From the NCBI GenBank assembly GCA_027491085.1, contig JAIXWW010000019.1, positions 186,001-250,000 of the forward strand: a DNA stretch of 64,000 nucleotides. Reading direction: 5' to 3'. Position numbers and translations under genes: made by a program. The notes under the pieces were generated by a model that had not been told where the DNA came from, did no database searches, and saw only the letters and a program-made list of their open reading frames with translations. Each line of letters starts with the position of its first letter. The stretch's first letter is position 1. This DNA is from Bacteroidota bacterium. GTDB taxonomy: Bacteria > Bacteroidota > Bacteroidia > UKL13-3. Of this stretch, positions 37,806 through 48,081 are shown one piece after another.

Positions 37806-38738
37806 TTATATTATTTGAAAATCATTATAAATAACTCCTTCATTTAATGAAATATTATTTCCTTTAAAATTCCATAACACCCCTCTTAAAAAAGGCCAAA
37901 TTAGATTAAACTCCTTATTTATCAATAAACTTAATAATCCTTTAGGTGTAGCAATTAAAATAAAAAATATGATACAAGCCAAATGTTGAAGGCCTTTGGT
38001 ATTGCGTTTTGTATAAATTAATCTATTTCGAGTTAAATAGTACGTTTTCAATGGACTAGACTTACCAGTAGTCATGGACTCTTTGTGATAAACAACAGAA
38101 TTACCACAATACCAAATTTCGAAACCTGCTTGTTTCACCCTTTCGCAAAAATCAATTTCTTCGTAATACAAAAAAAACAATTCAGCCATCAATCCAACTT
38201 TTTTTATAGCAGCTTTGCTAATTAACATAGCAGCACCATGAGCTAGATTAGTCCTATAGTTCACATTAAATTTTGCATTGTCTTTCTCCATATAGCCAAT
38301 ACCAAAACCTCGTCCTGTATAAAAATTAATACCCGTATGGCCTGCATATTGAATGGTGGAAGGATTACTAAAATATAATAATTTGGAGGATGCTATACCA
38401 ATGTTTTTATTTTGTTCCATTAAATTAACAATTGGCTCTAAAAAATTCCTTTGAACCTCTGTATCATTATTTAACAGGAAAAAATATTCACCCTTGGCTT
38501 GGCGCATGGCTAAATTATTACCTGCTGCAAACCCTACATTATTAGCACTTTTAATTAAATTAATGGCGGGGTACTTTTCCTTTAATATATCGGGCGAATT
38601 TGATGAAGCATTATCAACCACAAAGACTTCAATATTTTTATAGGTAATTTCAAAAATGGACTTTAGAAATAAATCAGTGATTTCATTTCCATTGAAATTT
38701 ACAGTAATTATTGATATGAGCGGTTGATTTTCCAACAT
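37806..38738 (-). CDS. GT2-family glycosyltransferase (rhamnosyltransferase-like)
   Basis: ISIITVNFNGNEITDLFLKSI, VDNASSNSPDILK, FFLLNNDTEV, FFLYYEEIDFCERVKQAGFEIWY. Confidence 0.93.
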   Translation of the reverse strand: MLENQPLISIITVNFNGNEITDLFLKSIFEITYKNIEVFVVDNASSNSPDILKEKYPAINLIKSANNVGFAAGNNLAMRQAKGEYFFLLNNDTEVQRNFLEPIVNLMEQNKNIGIASSKLLYFSNPSTIQYAGHTGINFYTGRGFGIGYMEKDNAKFNVNYRTNLAHGAAMLISKAAIKKVGLMAELFFLYYEEIDFCERVKQAGFEIWYCGNSVVYHKESMTTGKSSPLKTYYLTRNRLIYTKRNTKGLQHLACIIFFILIATPKGLLSLLINKEFNLIWPFLRGVLWNFKGNNISLNEGVIYNDFQII

Positions 38739-38757
38739 TTAAATTATTAATTCACAA

Positions 38758-40215
38758 TTATTTCTCAGCCAGTTTTTTGCTTTCATCTGCCAAAAACTCA
38801 ACATCTAATTTATTCGATATGGTTAAATACACCATACATATATACATGATAGGACCCATAGGCGATTGTCCGAAGATAGGATTTGCTAAACTAGCAATAA
38901 TAATTCCTATAAATCCACCATAAACCGCAATCATTTTATAACGCAAATCTGGACTACGAAGTTTATAAATATTTTCAAAACCCACTACCAACACATATGA
39001 TAAACCAAGCAAATGCAGGAATAAACCAACAATACCACTTTGTGCCCAAATAGATACGAACCAACTATCGGTAGGTAAACTTGCTAAAACAGATCCTGGA
39101 TAAAAACGAATACCAAATACATCGGTAGTACCCACCCCTGCCCCAAAAGGCTTATTCACTAAATAATTACTAATTAATTCCTGATTCTTTAATCGAACCA
39201 TCAAAGAAGCTTCTTTTGGATCCAGCGCTGTCCTAATCCTAAAAATTTGATAATTACTACTACCAATATTTGTAAATTTCAGGAATGAAAATAATACGAT
39301 ACCGATTACTAATCCATAAATTAATGTTGTAAATCGTTTAATCAAAATCAAATAAAACAAAAACCCGAAAATTAAAATAAATACCGGACCACGAGAACCT
39401 GAAATAGAGAATCCTAAAAAAGTAAAAAATGCAATTGCGAGAAAAGTGAACCTTCTTTTTCTTGAATAAGGTCCAAAGCTTAAAATAAAAGTAATAAATG
39501 ACACAAACGCCATGGTAGCTCCAAATTGACCTGCATCAGAATAAAATGAAAACGCTCTTAACTGGCCATTTAAAATATGAGTTACATTTCCGCCATCGGC
39601 AAGCCATCTGGCTTCAAAAGCATCCGTTCCTAAAATAATTTGCTTGAAACCCCATATTGTACTGATTACAGCCCAAACTATAAGTAGTTTCAAAAAGTTA
39701 TTAAAATCCTTTTTACTATCCATGTAAAGCAATACCAATGGTATAACCTGTATAGAATAAAGAGAAATACCTCGAATACCATAAATTAAGGATTGGATTT
39801 TACCAAGTTCGGGATTCACCACTAAAAATATAGTGTAGATAAACCAAATTAATGTAACGTAAAATACACCTTGTTTTAATTTAGCGGCACTTTCCCATTT
39901 AATATTAATCAACATAGAAAGAGTAGTTAAAAATAAAATAAAATCCACCCCTAATCCAAGGGGAATATTAGGAATATAACGGGCTAAACCATTTGAGAAA
40001 AAACTATAATTAATATAAGCTAAAATACCAAAATAAGGATTTATAAATACTAAAATTACAAATCCAAAAACCAATGGAATTGAAATTGCAATTAAGCCAA
40101 TTGTTGAATCTCCTGTAGAAATCAACATTGCAAGTAAAGCTCCCACAATTAGCATAATAAAGCCAATACTGTAATTTGCTACACTAGCATTTAAGGTATT
40201 TGTTTGGGGTCTCAT
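38758..40215 (-). CDS. O-antigen ligase / Wzy-like polysaccharide polymerase
   Basis: Multi-TM with GFSISGSRGPVFILIFGFLFYL and a long extracytoplasmic loop; EPS gene context. Confidence 0.8.
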   Translation of the reverse strand: MRPQTNTLNASVANYSIGFIMLIVGALLAMLISTGDSTIGLIAISIPLVFGFVILVFINPYFGILAYINYSFFSNGLARYIPNIPLGLGVDFILFLTTLSMLINIKWESAAKLKQGVFYVTLIWFIYTIFLVVNPELGKIQSLIYGIRGISLYSIQVIPLVLLYMDSKKDFNNFLKLLIVWAVISTIWGFKQIILGTDAFEARWLADGGNVTHILNGQLRAFSFYSDAGQFGATMAFVSFITFILSFGPYSRKRRFTFLAIAFFTFLGFSISGSRGPVFILIFGFLFYLILIKRFTTLIYGLVIGIVLFSFLKFTNIGSSNYQIFRIRTALDPKEASLMVRLKNQELISNYLVNKPFGAGVGTTDVFGIRFYPGSVLASLPTDSWFVSIWAQSGIVGLFLHLLGLSYVLVVGFENIYKLRSPDLRYKMIAVYGGFIGIIIASLANPIFGQSPMGPIMYICMVYLTISNKLDVEFLADESKKLAEK

Positions 40216-40218
40216 TTT

Positions 40219-41553
40219 TTAAATATTATTATGTGTTATAGTTTTTAATTTAAATACAAACTCTTGAAATCCTAACTTAAAAACATTAAGAAAACTAACT
40301 TCGATATGTTTATTTAATAAGTACATTCCATAAATTACACCTGTAGCAAAAGTAAATGTACTAACAATTGCAACCGATTCTAATGTTCCAAATAAATAGA
40401 GGCAAACAATATCACCAATTACATTTACTGTTAACATTAGTATTACTTTTATGAAATTTAACCTTGGTTTATTTATTATATCAAGCATTACTCCACTAAG
40501 TTTGTCAATTGGAGTTAGCGCAGTATAAATAGAAAACAATTTTAAAAGTAGGGCTGCATCTTTGTACTGATTTCCTGCTAAAACAATTACAATTTGCTCA
40601 GCAAACACAAAACTTATTATAGAAAGTGGGAACAACAATAAAAATAAAAAGCCTGTTTTTCTTTCAAATTCTTTCTTTAACAAAACCATATTCCCACTTG
40701 CATATATGGTTGACAAGGCAGGCATATTGGTGATTGCAAAACTCCTTATCACCAAATCAAAAACATCTACAACCCTTGAAGGAACATTATAAGTAGCTAC
40801 TGCAACTGTTCCTAAAAACTTTCCTATTAAAAATGAATCAGAACCTTTAAGCAAATTTGAACCAACTAAAGTTCCCATACTGAACTTTCCAAATTGAAAC
40901 AATTCTTTTAAACCAGCATTTGTTCTGTTTTTAAAATAATTTATACCCGTCCAACCATTAAAGAAACAAATAATTGTGGTAAATAATTGTGCAAGTGAAT
41001 ATGCAATTAGTATAGATACAATTTTATCAAAACTAAAAAACAATAAAAAAACAATTGCAAGAACAATGAATAACATCTGGTTGTAAATACGAGCTAAACT
41101 CATTTGGAAAATCCGAAGCTCTGCATTTAATATCCAGGTAGCAAAATTAAATGGTAAAGAAAAAATCGAAATAATAAGCAGCCAAAAAAAGAATGAATGA
41201 TAATCTGGCAATATATTGAACAGAAAAAATATGCCATAAATAACTCCAATTATTAGTGCATAAGCCGCGTTAACATAAATTGATAAATGCCATGATGAAC
41301 CAATAACTTGATGTCGTTCTTCATTATCAATAGCTTGAGTATAATTCTTTATAAATGCATTAAGAACCATACCGGTTCTTAATGTATCAAATATGCCATA
41401 TATTGTTAAAAAAATTATCCAAATTCCAAACTCTTGTTTGCTAGTATATCGGGCTAATAAAGCAAATGAAAGCAACCCAAGTAAAGCACTTACACCATTA
41501 CCAAGTAATGATATAAAACTTTTACTTTTAAGTAAACTTATGAGTCCTTTCAT
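40219..41553 (-). CDS. Wzx-like flippase / polysaccharide biosynthesis protein
   Basis: Multi-TM, LLGNGVSALLGLLSFALLARYTSKQEFGIWI; EPS context. Confidence 0.88.
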   Translation of the reverse strand: MKGLISLLKSKSFISLLGNGVSALLGLLSFALLARYTSKQEFGIWIIFLTIYGIFDTLRTGMVLNAFIKNYTQAIDNEERHQVIGSSWHLSIYVNAAYALIIGVIYGIFFLFNILPDYHSFFFWLLIISIFSLPFNFATWILNAELRIFQMSLARIYNQMLFIVLAIVFLLFFSFDKIVSILIAYSLAQLFTTIICFFNGWTGINYFKNRTNAGLKELFQFGKFSMGTLVGSNLLKGSDSFLIGKFLGTVAVATYNVPSRVVDVFDLVIRSFAITNMPALSTIYASGNMVLLKKEFERKTGFLFLLLFPLSIISFVFAEQIVIVLAGNQYKDAALLLKLFSIYTALTPIDKLSGVMLDIINKPRLNFIKVILMLTVNVIGDIVCLYLFGTLESVAIVSTFTFATGVIYGMYLLNKHIEVSFLNVFKLGFQEFVFKLKTITHNNI

Positions 41554-41574
41554 TTGATATTATTATAAAAATCA

Positions 41575-43758
41575 TTAAGCTTTAACTAAAGCACTCTTAA
41601 CACTTCCAACTGACTTGCGAGGAGCTTCACCAACAACGCTTACTAAGTTTTCAGGTGCTACATAATTTAACCAAACCATAATTTTGTTTGAATTATCTGT
41701 AGCTTTTTGAAATAAATTAAGCATGTATTTATCAGAGCTAGCCCATGGTCTTCTGCTATCTAACATTAATAATGAAAGTTTTGAATTCTTTATTAATTGA
41801 TTAGGGATTGCATTCACACTTATTGCAGGTACTTCTAAAATTATAAAATTATAAGCTTCTTTATTTACTCTCGAAAATTCCGGTAATAAATTTTGCTCTG
41901 ATTTTGCACTAAATAATTTACTTGTTACATCATATCTAATAGCTCTAAATCTTCTATCTTCTGTTTCAACATCATCTACTCTTTCGTCATTTGTAATGAA
42001 CAAAACAGAGTAATCTAAACTATAAAGTTTTTCAGCTAGCTTATTGGCGGCATAAGTTTTACCTTCTTGCTCTCTATTACTAATTATTGTAATCAAGTAA
42101 TTATTTATAGGTTCAGAACTGCTTTCTAACTCAATCTTCAAATTAGAAACAGCAAAATCTAAAAGTGTATTTTCTAATCTTGCGCTTGATAAATCACCTT
42201 CGTTAGTAACAGGTAAAGCACTAAATAATTTCAGTCCAGTTAACTCTTCCGCCCTTGCAGTATCTTTAATTGATGAGTCTAAAACTTCACGAGCAACAAA
42301 ATAAGTAAGCAACAAGAAAAATGCTGCTAAAAACGAAACTACAATTAATAATAATCTTCTGCTTGGTAATGGTTTTGTTGGAAATGAAGGTGAATCCATA
42401 ACTTGTAAACTATTACTCATTTCTATATTTTGTTGACGTAATTTAGCCAAATGTAAACCATGTAAAATTTCTAAATATTGTTTTTCAGCCACATCAATTT
42501 CACGTTCCAATCTACTCATTTGCATTCCAAGAGGAGAAAACTCAGTATATTGACGGTCGAATTCTTTTCTTCTATCAACGTGAACTTTTAAACGTGCTTC
42601 AGATTCATCAGCAGCTAAAGTTTCACTTAACCATTTGTTCAACATATTATCTTGAGGAACAGATTCAATGGTATTGTTTAAACTATAGTATTGAAGTACA
42701 TATAATTGTATTTCTTTTTTTAGATTATTAACCCTATTTAAAATTGGAACAATTTGATTAGTTGGATTACCATAAATTTTTGCTCTTTCTAATTGTTCGT
42801 TAGCCTCACCCAATTCTTTACGTAATTTATTAAGTGCAGCATTGTTTTTTAGTAAGATTTCTCTGCTTTCTAACTTATCTTCTAATCGTGCAATTGCCTT
42901 TTTACTGGCTTCATAATTAGATAATTCTTTGTAGTAATCTGTTTCATTCGTTTCTTTTTCTTCCGCTAAAAACTTAGTTTGTTCATTGTAATTAATAATT
43001 TTATTTCTTACACCAAAGTCTTTTAATTTGTTTTCAGAATTATTCAAATCAGCAGCAGCTTCTTTAAGTCTGGCCTCAAACCATTTTACAACATTGATAG
43101 TTTCAGAGCCTTTTAAATATTTAAATTTAGAAATAAAAGTTTCAGACAAAAACTTAACAGTCCAAACAGCTACACCCGGATCATTTGATTTAAATGATAA
43201 ATCAACGAAATCGGAAGCTTGCTTTCTCTCAACAGTTAAATTAGAATTAATTAACTCTATGCTATAAAAACCTTTGTTATTATTTATCATTTGAGCGATG
43301 ATATTATCTCCGCTTGAATGAAGTTCTTTCATTATTTTTTCAGCTGTTTCAGCTTCGTTTTTACCTATTAAAGTATTTCTCTCGTCATGAGGAATTTGTT
43401 TTGCCAAAATATCAAAACCTTCTTGTCCTAAAGTAGAAAGTTCAGGCTCTTGTAACATTAAATGTTTGGCAAGCAATTTTACTGAAACCTCCTCCAATGT
43501 TTGGCGAGAGCGAATGGTAACCATTAAGTTATCAAATGCGTTATTAATAGCAAAATAATCAAAAGTTGATCCTGCGCCTTCGCCTGTATTAGCCAAATTA
43601 AAGCCTGAAGCAATACCAGTATAAACACTAGCACCCGAAACATATTCTTTAGGTAGTTTTGCTGTAAAAAAGTATACTAGCACAGCAACTAAAGAAGGAA
43701 ATAAAATTAACCATTTAAGTTTTTTTCCTATTATTCGCGAAAATTGTGAAAAATTCAT
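41575..43758 (-). CDS. Wzz/GumC-type chain-length protein with C-terminal BY-kinase-like domain
   Basis: N-terminal Wzz-like TM, long coiled-coil, second TM, then LITIISNREQEGKTYAANKLAEKL. Confidence 0.85.
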   Translation of the reverse strand: MNFSQFSRIIGKKLKWLILFPSLVAVLVYFFTAKLPKEYVSGASVYTGIASGFNLANTGEGAGSTFDYFAINNAFDNLMVTIRSRQTLEEVSVKLLAKHLMLQEPELSTLGQEGFDILAKQIPHDERNTLIGKNEAETAEKIMKELHSSGDNIIAQMINNNKGFYSIELINSNLTVERKQASDFVDLSFKSNDPGVAVWTVKFLSETFISKFKYLKGSETINVVKWFEARLKEAAADLNNSENKLKDFGVRNKIINYNEQTKFLAEEKETNETDYYKELSNYEASKKAIARLEDKLESREILLKNNAALNKLRKELGEANEQLERAKIYGNPTNQIVPILNRVNNLKKEIQLYVLQYYSLNNTIESVPQDNMLNKWLSETLAADESEARLKVHVDRRKEFDRQYTEFSPLGMQMSRLEREIDVAEKQYLEILHGLHLAKLRQQNIEMSNSLQVMDSPSFPTKPLPSRRLLLIVVSFLAAFFLLLTYFVAREVLDSSIKDTARAEELTGLKLFSALPVTNEGDLSSARLENTLLDFAVSNLKIELESSSEPINNYLITIISNREQEGKTYAANKLAEKLYSLDYSVLFITNDERVDDVETEDRRFRAIRYDVTSKLFSAKSEQNLLPEFSRVNKEAYNFIILEVPAISVNAIPNQLIKNSKLSLLMLDSRRPWASSDKYMLNLFQKATDNSNKIMVWLNYVAPENLVSVVGEAPRKSVGSVKSALVKA

Positions 43759-43797
43759 ATTATTAAATTTTGTGTTTTTTTATCAATAAATACTAAA

Positions 43798-44535
43798 CTA
43801 TTTGCGTTTTAAGTCATGTAATTTTACGCCTAAAATCACCTGTAATCTTTCATAATAATTGGTGTATAACCTTCTAGCATCTTCTTGCGCTGCAACAGCA
43901 ATTGCGTAAACGTTCTTTTGACGAGCATATTCACCAATTTTAATAACACCTTCTTTGTATTCCTTTTCGGCTACTGCACATGCTACTTGCTGTACAAATA
44001 AATCCTCATTACGAGCTGTAAAAATACGTTGTGCTCCAACTAAGTTTGTGTAGTAATCCGCTACATCTTTCTTGTAATTGAACGCCTCAACATCTTTTTT
44101 ATGTTTAGCTACTTCCCATGCTTCACGTGCTTGACCTACCCTACCTTTATATCCAAGGTAATCAAACATGTTTAACCTTAAATCAACACCAAATCTGTAA
44201 CCTTCCAATAAGGTAACATTTTGACCTTGACTAGTTAATGGACCCGAGAAAAAAGGTAAATTACCCCAAGAATAATTATAGAAAACACCTAAGCCTTGTG
44301 TCCAAATTCTTTTCACATAATGCATATTCCAATAGTATGAATTAGCTTGTGCTTGCTCTAATCTCTGAAGTGGATTATTCCTTAATCCAATAATATAAAG
44401 AGAATCGAGAGGTGGTAAATATTCCTCAATATTCATCTTTGGATCAATTATGCTGTCAATTTTTTGTTGAGCAAAAGCACCGTGTCCTAGAAGAACTAAT
44501 TGAATTACCACAAAAAAATTAAATATCTTTTTCAT
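43798..44535 (-). CDS. TolC-like outer membrane protein, half-size (245 aa)
   Basis: Signal peptide; LDSLYIIGLRNNPLQRLEQAQANSYYW..., GYRFGVDLRLNMFDYLGYKGRVGQAREAWEVAKHKKD. Confidence 0.65.
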   Translation of the reverse strand: MKKIFNFFVVIQLVLLGHGAFAQQKIDSIIDPKMNIEEYLPPLDSLYIIGLRNNPLQRLEQAQANSYYWNMHYVKRIWTQGLGVFYNYSWGNLPFFSGPLTSQGQNVTLLEGYRFGVDLRLNMFDYLGYKGRVGQAREAWEVAKHKKDVEAFNYKKDVADYYTNLVGAQRIFTARNEDLFVQQVACAVAEKEYKEGVIKIGEYARQKNVYAIAVAAQEDARRLYTNYYERLQVILGVKLHDLKRK

Positions 44536-44718
44536 CGGTTGGGTTAATTTAATATTTTGTACATTTATCGTTGGTTCAAATTAAACTTATAATTGGTTAT
44601 AATATTTTTGCAGTTATTTACATAAAGGATAGTAATGTCTATTTTATTAAAACGTTGATTATTTAATATTTTATTATTCATTTGAATTCATAAACTTGTA
44701 ATAAGAATAAAAGACGTT

Positions 44719-45921
44719 ATGACATTAGTAAAAGGAAGAGACATAATAGTTGTTGGTCTTCAGGCATTAGACAGCGAAATAGGCAGTAATTGCATAAATA
44801 TTGCATATGAATTTGCCAAACATAATAGGGTATTATATGTTAATTATCCACTTGATAGAAATACTATTAAACTTGATTCGAAGCAACCTTTAATTGCAAA
44901 AAGAATTAATATGATAAAGAACAGAGAAGACAATTTATTAACAGTAAATGATAACTTATGGGAGTTCTATCCAACCTGTATTTTAGAAAGTGCCAATTGG
45001 CTTCCTTCCACTTTTTTATTCAGATTAGTAAATAAAATTAATAATAATAAACTAGCCAACGAGATAAAAAAAGCAATAACTAAACTGAATTTTAAGGACT
45101 ATATTTTATTTAATGATAGTGATATGTTCAGGAGTTTTCATTTACCTGAAATACTTAAACCAAAATTAAGTGTTTACTATACCAGGGATAACATGATGAG
45201 CGTTCCATATTGGTATAAACATGGCCATATTTTGGAACCTGAGTTATTTGCAAAAAGCGATATTGTTACTGCTAACTCCACTTACCTTGCAGATATTGCA
45301 AAAAAGCATAATTCAAATAGTTTTTATGTTGGACAAGGTTGCGAAACTGAAGCCTTTGATTTATCAAAAATAACTTCTATACCAAACGATATTGAAAACA
45401 TTAAAAGACCCATTATTGGTTATATTGGAGCATTGTACAAATTAAGACTTGATTTAGATTTAATTGAACATATTGCAAAATCGAAACCTGAATGGAATAT
45501 TGTATTAATTGGCCCTGAAGACGATGCATTTAAACAATCTCCTTTGCATAAATTATCAAATGTGCATTTTTTAGGTTTAAAAGACTCTAAGGAGTTGCCT
45601 TCTTATTTAGCTTGTTTTGATGTTGCAATTAATCCCCAAATATTAAATGAAGTAACTATAGGAAACTATCCTCGTAAAATTGATGAGTACTTGGCAATGG
45701 GCAAACCAACAGTAGCCACTGAAACGAAGGCAATGAGTATTTTTAATGACCATACTTATTTGGGTAAAACTAAGGAAGATTATATTGATTTAATTGAAAA
45801 AGCATTAGCAGAAAATACAGAACAAAAACAACAAGAAAGAATTTCATTTGCTCGCTCACACACATGGGAAAATAGTGTTGCTGAAATATACAAAGCTATG
45901 CTTTCAACAAAAAAACTTTAA
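44719..45921 (+). CDS. Glycosyltransferase (GT-B type)
   Basis: PIIGYIGALYKLRLDLDLIEHIAKSKPEWNIVLIGP, HFLGLKDSKELPSYLACFDVAINP, YLAMGKPTVAT. Confidence 0.88.
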   Translation: MTLVKGRDIIVVGLQALDSEIGSNCINIAYEFAKHNRVLYVNYPLDRNTIKLDSKQPLIAKRINMIKNREDNLLTVNDNLWEFYPTCILESANWLPSTFLFRLVNKINNNKLANEIKKAITKLNFKDYILFNDSDMFRSFHLPEILKPKLSVYYTRDNMMSVPYWYKHGHILEPELFAKSDIVTANSTYLADIAKKHNSNSFYVGQGCETEAFDLSKITSIPNDIENIKRPIIGYIGALYKLRLDLDLIEHIAKSKPEWNIVLIGPEDDAFKQSPLHKLSNVHFLGLKDSKELPSYLACFDVAINPQILNEVTIGNYPRKIDEYLAMGKPTVATETKAMSIFNDHTYLGKTKEDYIDLIEKALAENTEQKQQERISFARSHTWENSVAEIYKAMLSTKKL

Positions 45922-45949
45922 TATTTTTATTCAAATAATTCTATAAAAC

Positions 45950-46564
45950 ATGTCAATTGTTAATACCATTAAAAGTAATCCTAATTTAAAAAAATTAGTT
46001 CATTATATGCTTATTCCAAATGGACAAGCAAGACCAAGAACTTGGGTAAAGTGGTTTGTAAATCCATTTATTCATAAAAAAGGAAAGGGTTCTACCATTC
46101 GAAGGATGACAAGGATTGATGTATTACCTTTTAATCCTTTTGAATTAGGCGAAAATTCAACTATTGAAGATTTCAGCACAGTTAATAATGGTGTAGGTGC
46201 GGTAATTATTGGCAATGGAGTTCGTATAGGTATGAGTAATGTACTCATTGGTCCAGTGCAAATTGGTAACAATGTTATTTTTGCTCAAAACATAGTTACT
46301 AGTGGTTTGAACCATGGTTATGAAGATATTCATACCCCTATTTGCAAACAGCCAACTTCAACTTCTAAAATCACCGTAGAAGATGATTGCTGGATTGGCG
46401 CAAATGCAGTACTTACTGCTGGTGTTACCGTTGGAAAACATAGCGTTATTGCTGCTGGTGCAGTGGTTACTAAAAGTATTCCTCCATTTTCTATTGCTGT
46501 TGGTAATCCTGCTAGAGTTATTAAACAATATAATTTTGAAACAAATCAGTGGACGAAAGTTTAA
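45950..46564 (+). CDS. Left-handed beta-helix acyltransferase
   Basis: VIIGNGVRIGMSNVLIGPVQIGNNVIFAQN, ITVEDDCWIGANAVLTAGVTVGKHSVIAAGAVVTKSIPPFSIAVGNPARVI. Confidence 0.92.
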   Translation: MSIVNTIKSNPNLKKLVHYMLIPNGQARPRTWVKWFVNPFIHKKGKGSTIRRMTRIDVLPFNPFELGENSTIEDFSTVNNGVGAVIIGNGVRIGMSNVLIGPVQIGNNVIFAQNIVTSGLNHGYEDIHTPICKQPTSTSKITVEDDCWIGANAVLTAGVTVGKHSVIAAGAVVTKSIPPFSIAVGNPARVIKQYNFETNQWTKV

Positions 46565-46620
46565 GAAATAAATTGTGAATTTTTCTCTTAAATCTCATAT
46601 TTCTGTCATTTTTTTATAAA

Positions 46621-46628
46621 TATCTTTG
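46621..46628 (+). promoter_or_regulatory. Candidate -7 element (TAnnTTTG) for the cytochrome c gene
   Basis: TATCTTTG 24 nt before ATG 46652. Confidence 0.4.
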
Positions 46629-46651
46629 TGACGTAATTAACAAAAAAAGGA

Positions 46652-47080
46652 ATGAAAAAAATATCAATTTTAATCGCATTTTCAGCACTATTTGTAGCCG
46701 CATGTTCATCAGGAAATGATCATAATTCAACTGAAAGCAATAGTTCTACGAACAGCAATTCATCAGAAAATCAAACGCCTTCAGCTACAACACCAGAAAG
46801 CAGTGTCAATGCTGAAATGGTAAAAGTACCAACCGAAATAAATGAATTATTAAATAAAAATACTTGTTTAAGTTGTCATGATGCCAATGATAAAGTAGTT
46901 GGTCCTCCATATAAGGAAATAGCTAAACGCAATTACACACCTAAACAAATTGTTGAACTTATTTACAAACCAAAACCGAGCAATTGGCCGGATTATCCTT
47001 CACCTATGATTGGATTACCAAATGTACCAAAAGAAGAGGCAATGAAAATTGCTGAGTGGATAGTTTCATTGAATAAATAA
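46652..47080 (+). CDS. Class I cytochrome c lipoprotein
   Basis: Lipobox-like FVAACSS, low-complexity Ser/Asn linker, NTCLSCHDANDKVVGPPYKEIAKR (CxxCH), PMIGLPNV. Confidence 0.9.
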   Translation: MKKISILIAFSALFVAACSSGNDHNSTESNSSTNSNSSENQTPSATTPESSVNAEMVKVPTEINELLNKNTCLSCHDANDKVVGPPYKEIAKRNYTPKQIVELIYKPKPSNWPDYPSPMIGLPNVPKEEAMKIAEWIVSLNK

Positions 47081-47090
47081 ACTTTAAATA

Positions 47091-47123
47091 AAAAAAAGCA
47101 GCTACCAAATAGCTGCTTTTTTT
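47091..47123. terminator. Rho-independent terminator
   Basis: AAAAAAAGCAGCTA-ccaaa-TAGCTGCTTTTTTT. Confidence 0.85.
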
Positions 47124-47211
47124 ATTTATAAAAAATTGACCTTTATCCGTAATCATATTCACTCATTAGTTATATAAAACTATACATTTGCTACCCAATT
47201 TTTTATATTAA

Positions 47212-48030
47212 ATGAATAAATTAATTTTAGTACTTAGTATCCTTTTAACGTCAATAAATAGCACATACTGTCAGAATAAAGCTATAACTACAAAAAAAGG
47301 AACTGCATATATAAGTTGGGGATATAACCGTGAATCTTATTCTAATAGTGATATTCATTTTAAAAACACCACAACAGACAATTATGATTTTGTAATCATC
47401 AATGCTGCTGCGCATGATAAATCAGGTTTTAGTGATGGCTTACAAAATTTTTTAGACGAAGATCTAACAATTCCTCAATACAATTTACATATTGGGTATT
47501 TATTTAATAATAAGCGTAATCTAGGAATAGAATTAAGTTGGGACCATTTAAAATATGTGGTAAACGATAATGCTACCATGCATTTAAAAGGACAAATTAG
47601 AGGCAATTATATTGATAAAGATACCTTTGTAAACCCTAATTTTATTCATTTACAGCATACCAATGGCAACAATTATTTAATGCTCAATTTAGTTAAAAAC
47701 TACTCCATTTATAAAAACAATTATTTTGATGTAGCATTATTAGGAAAAATTGGTGCAGGGCCATTAGTTTCCTATAGCATATCTACCATTTTAGGAAGCC
47801 ATAATGGCGGAGCATTTAAAATACATGGCTATGTTATTGGAACAAGTTTAGCCGCTAGAATAAATTTTTTAAAATATCTATTCGTTCAACCTTCTTTTCA
47901 ATACGCTTTTGCAGATTACGTGCGCACTGAAATAGGAAGTGATGGACAAGGAAATGCATCTCATACTTTTTATTCATACACACTTATGTTAGAGGGTGGC
48001 TTTAGGTTCAATGTTCCTTTTAATAAATAA
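47212..48030 (+). CDS. Outer membrane beta-barrel-like hypothetical protein
   Basis: Signal peptide; strand-rich; C-terminal YTLMLEGGFRFNVPFNK. Confidence 0.6.
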   Translation: MNKLILVLSILLTSINSTYCQNKAITTKKGTAYISWGYNRESYSNSDIHFKNTTTDNYDFVIINAAAHDKSGFSDGLQNFLDEDLTIPQYNLHIGYLFNNKRNLGIELSWDHLKYVVNDNATMHLKGQIRGNYIDKDTFVNPNFIHLQHTNGNNYLMLNLVKNYSIYKNNYFDVALLGKIGAGPLVSYSISTILGSHNGGAFKIHGYVIGTSLAARINFLKYLFVQPSFQYAFADYVRTEIGSDGQGNASHTFYSYTLMLEGGFRFNVPFNK

Positions 48031-48081
48031 ATAATTTTTGCCTTTTTTTATTATTCATAAAAAAACTTTAGCATTGTTACT

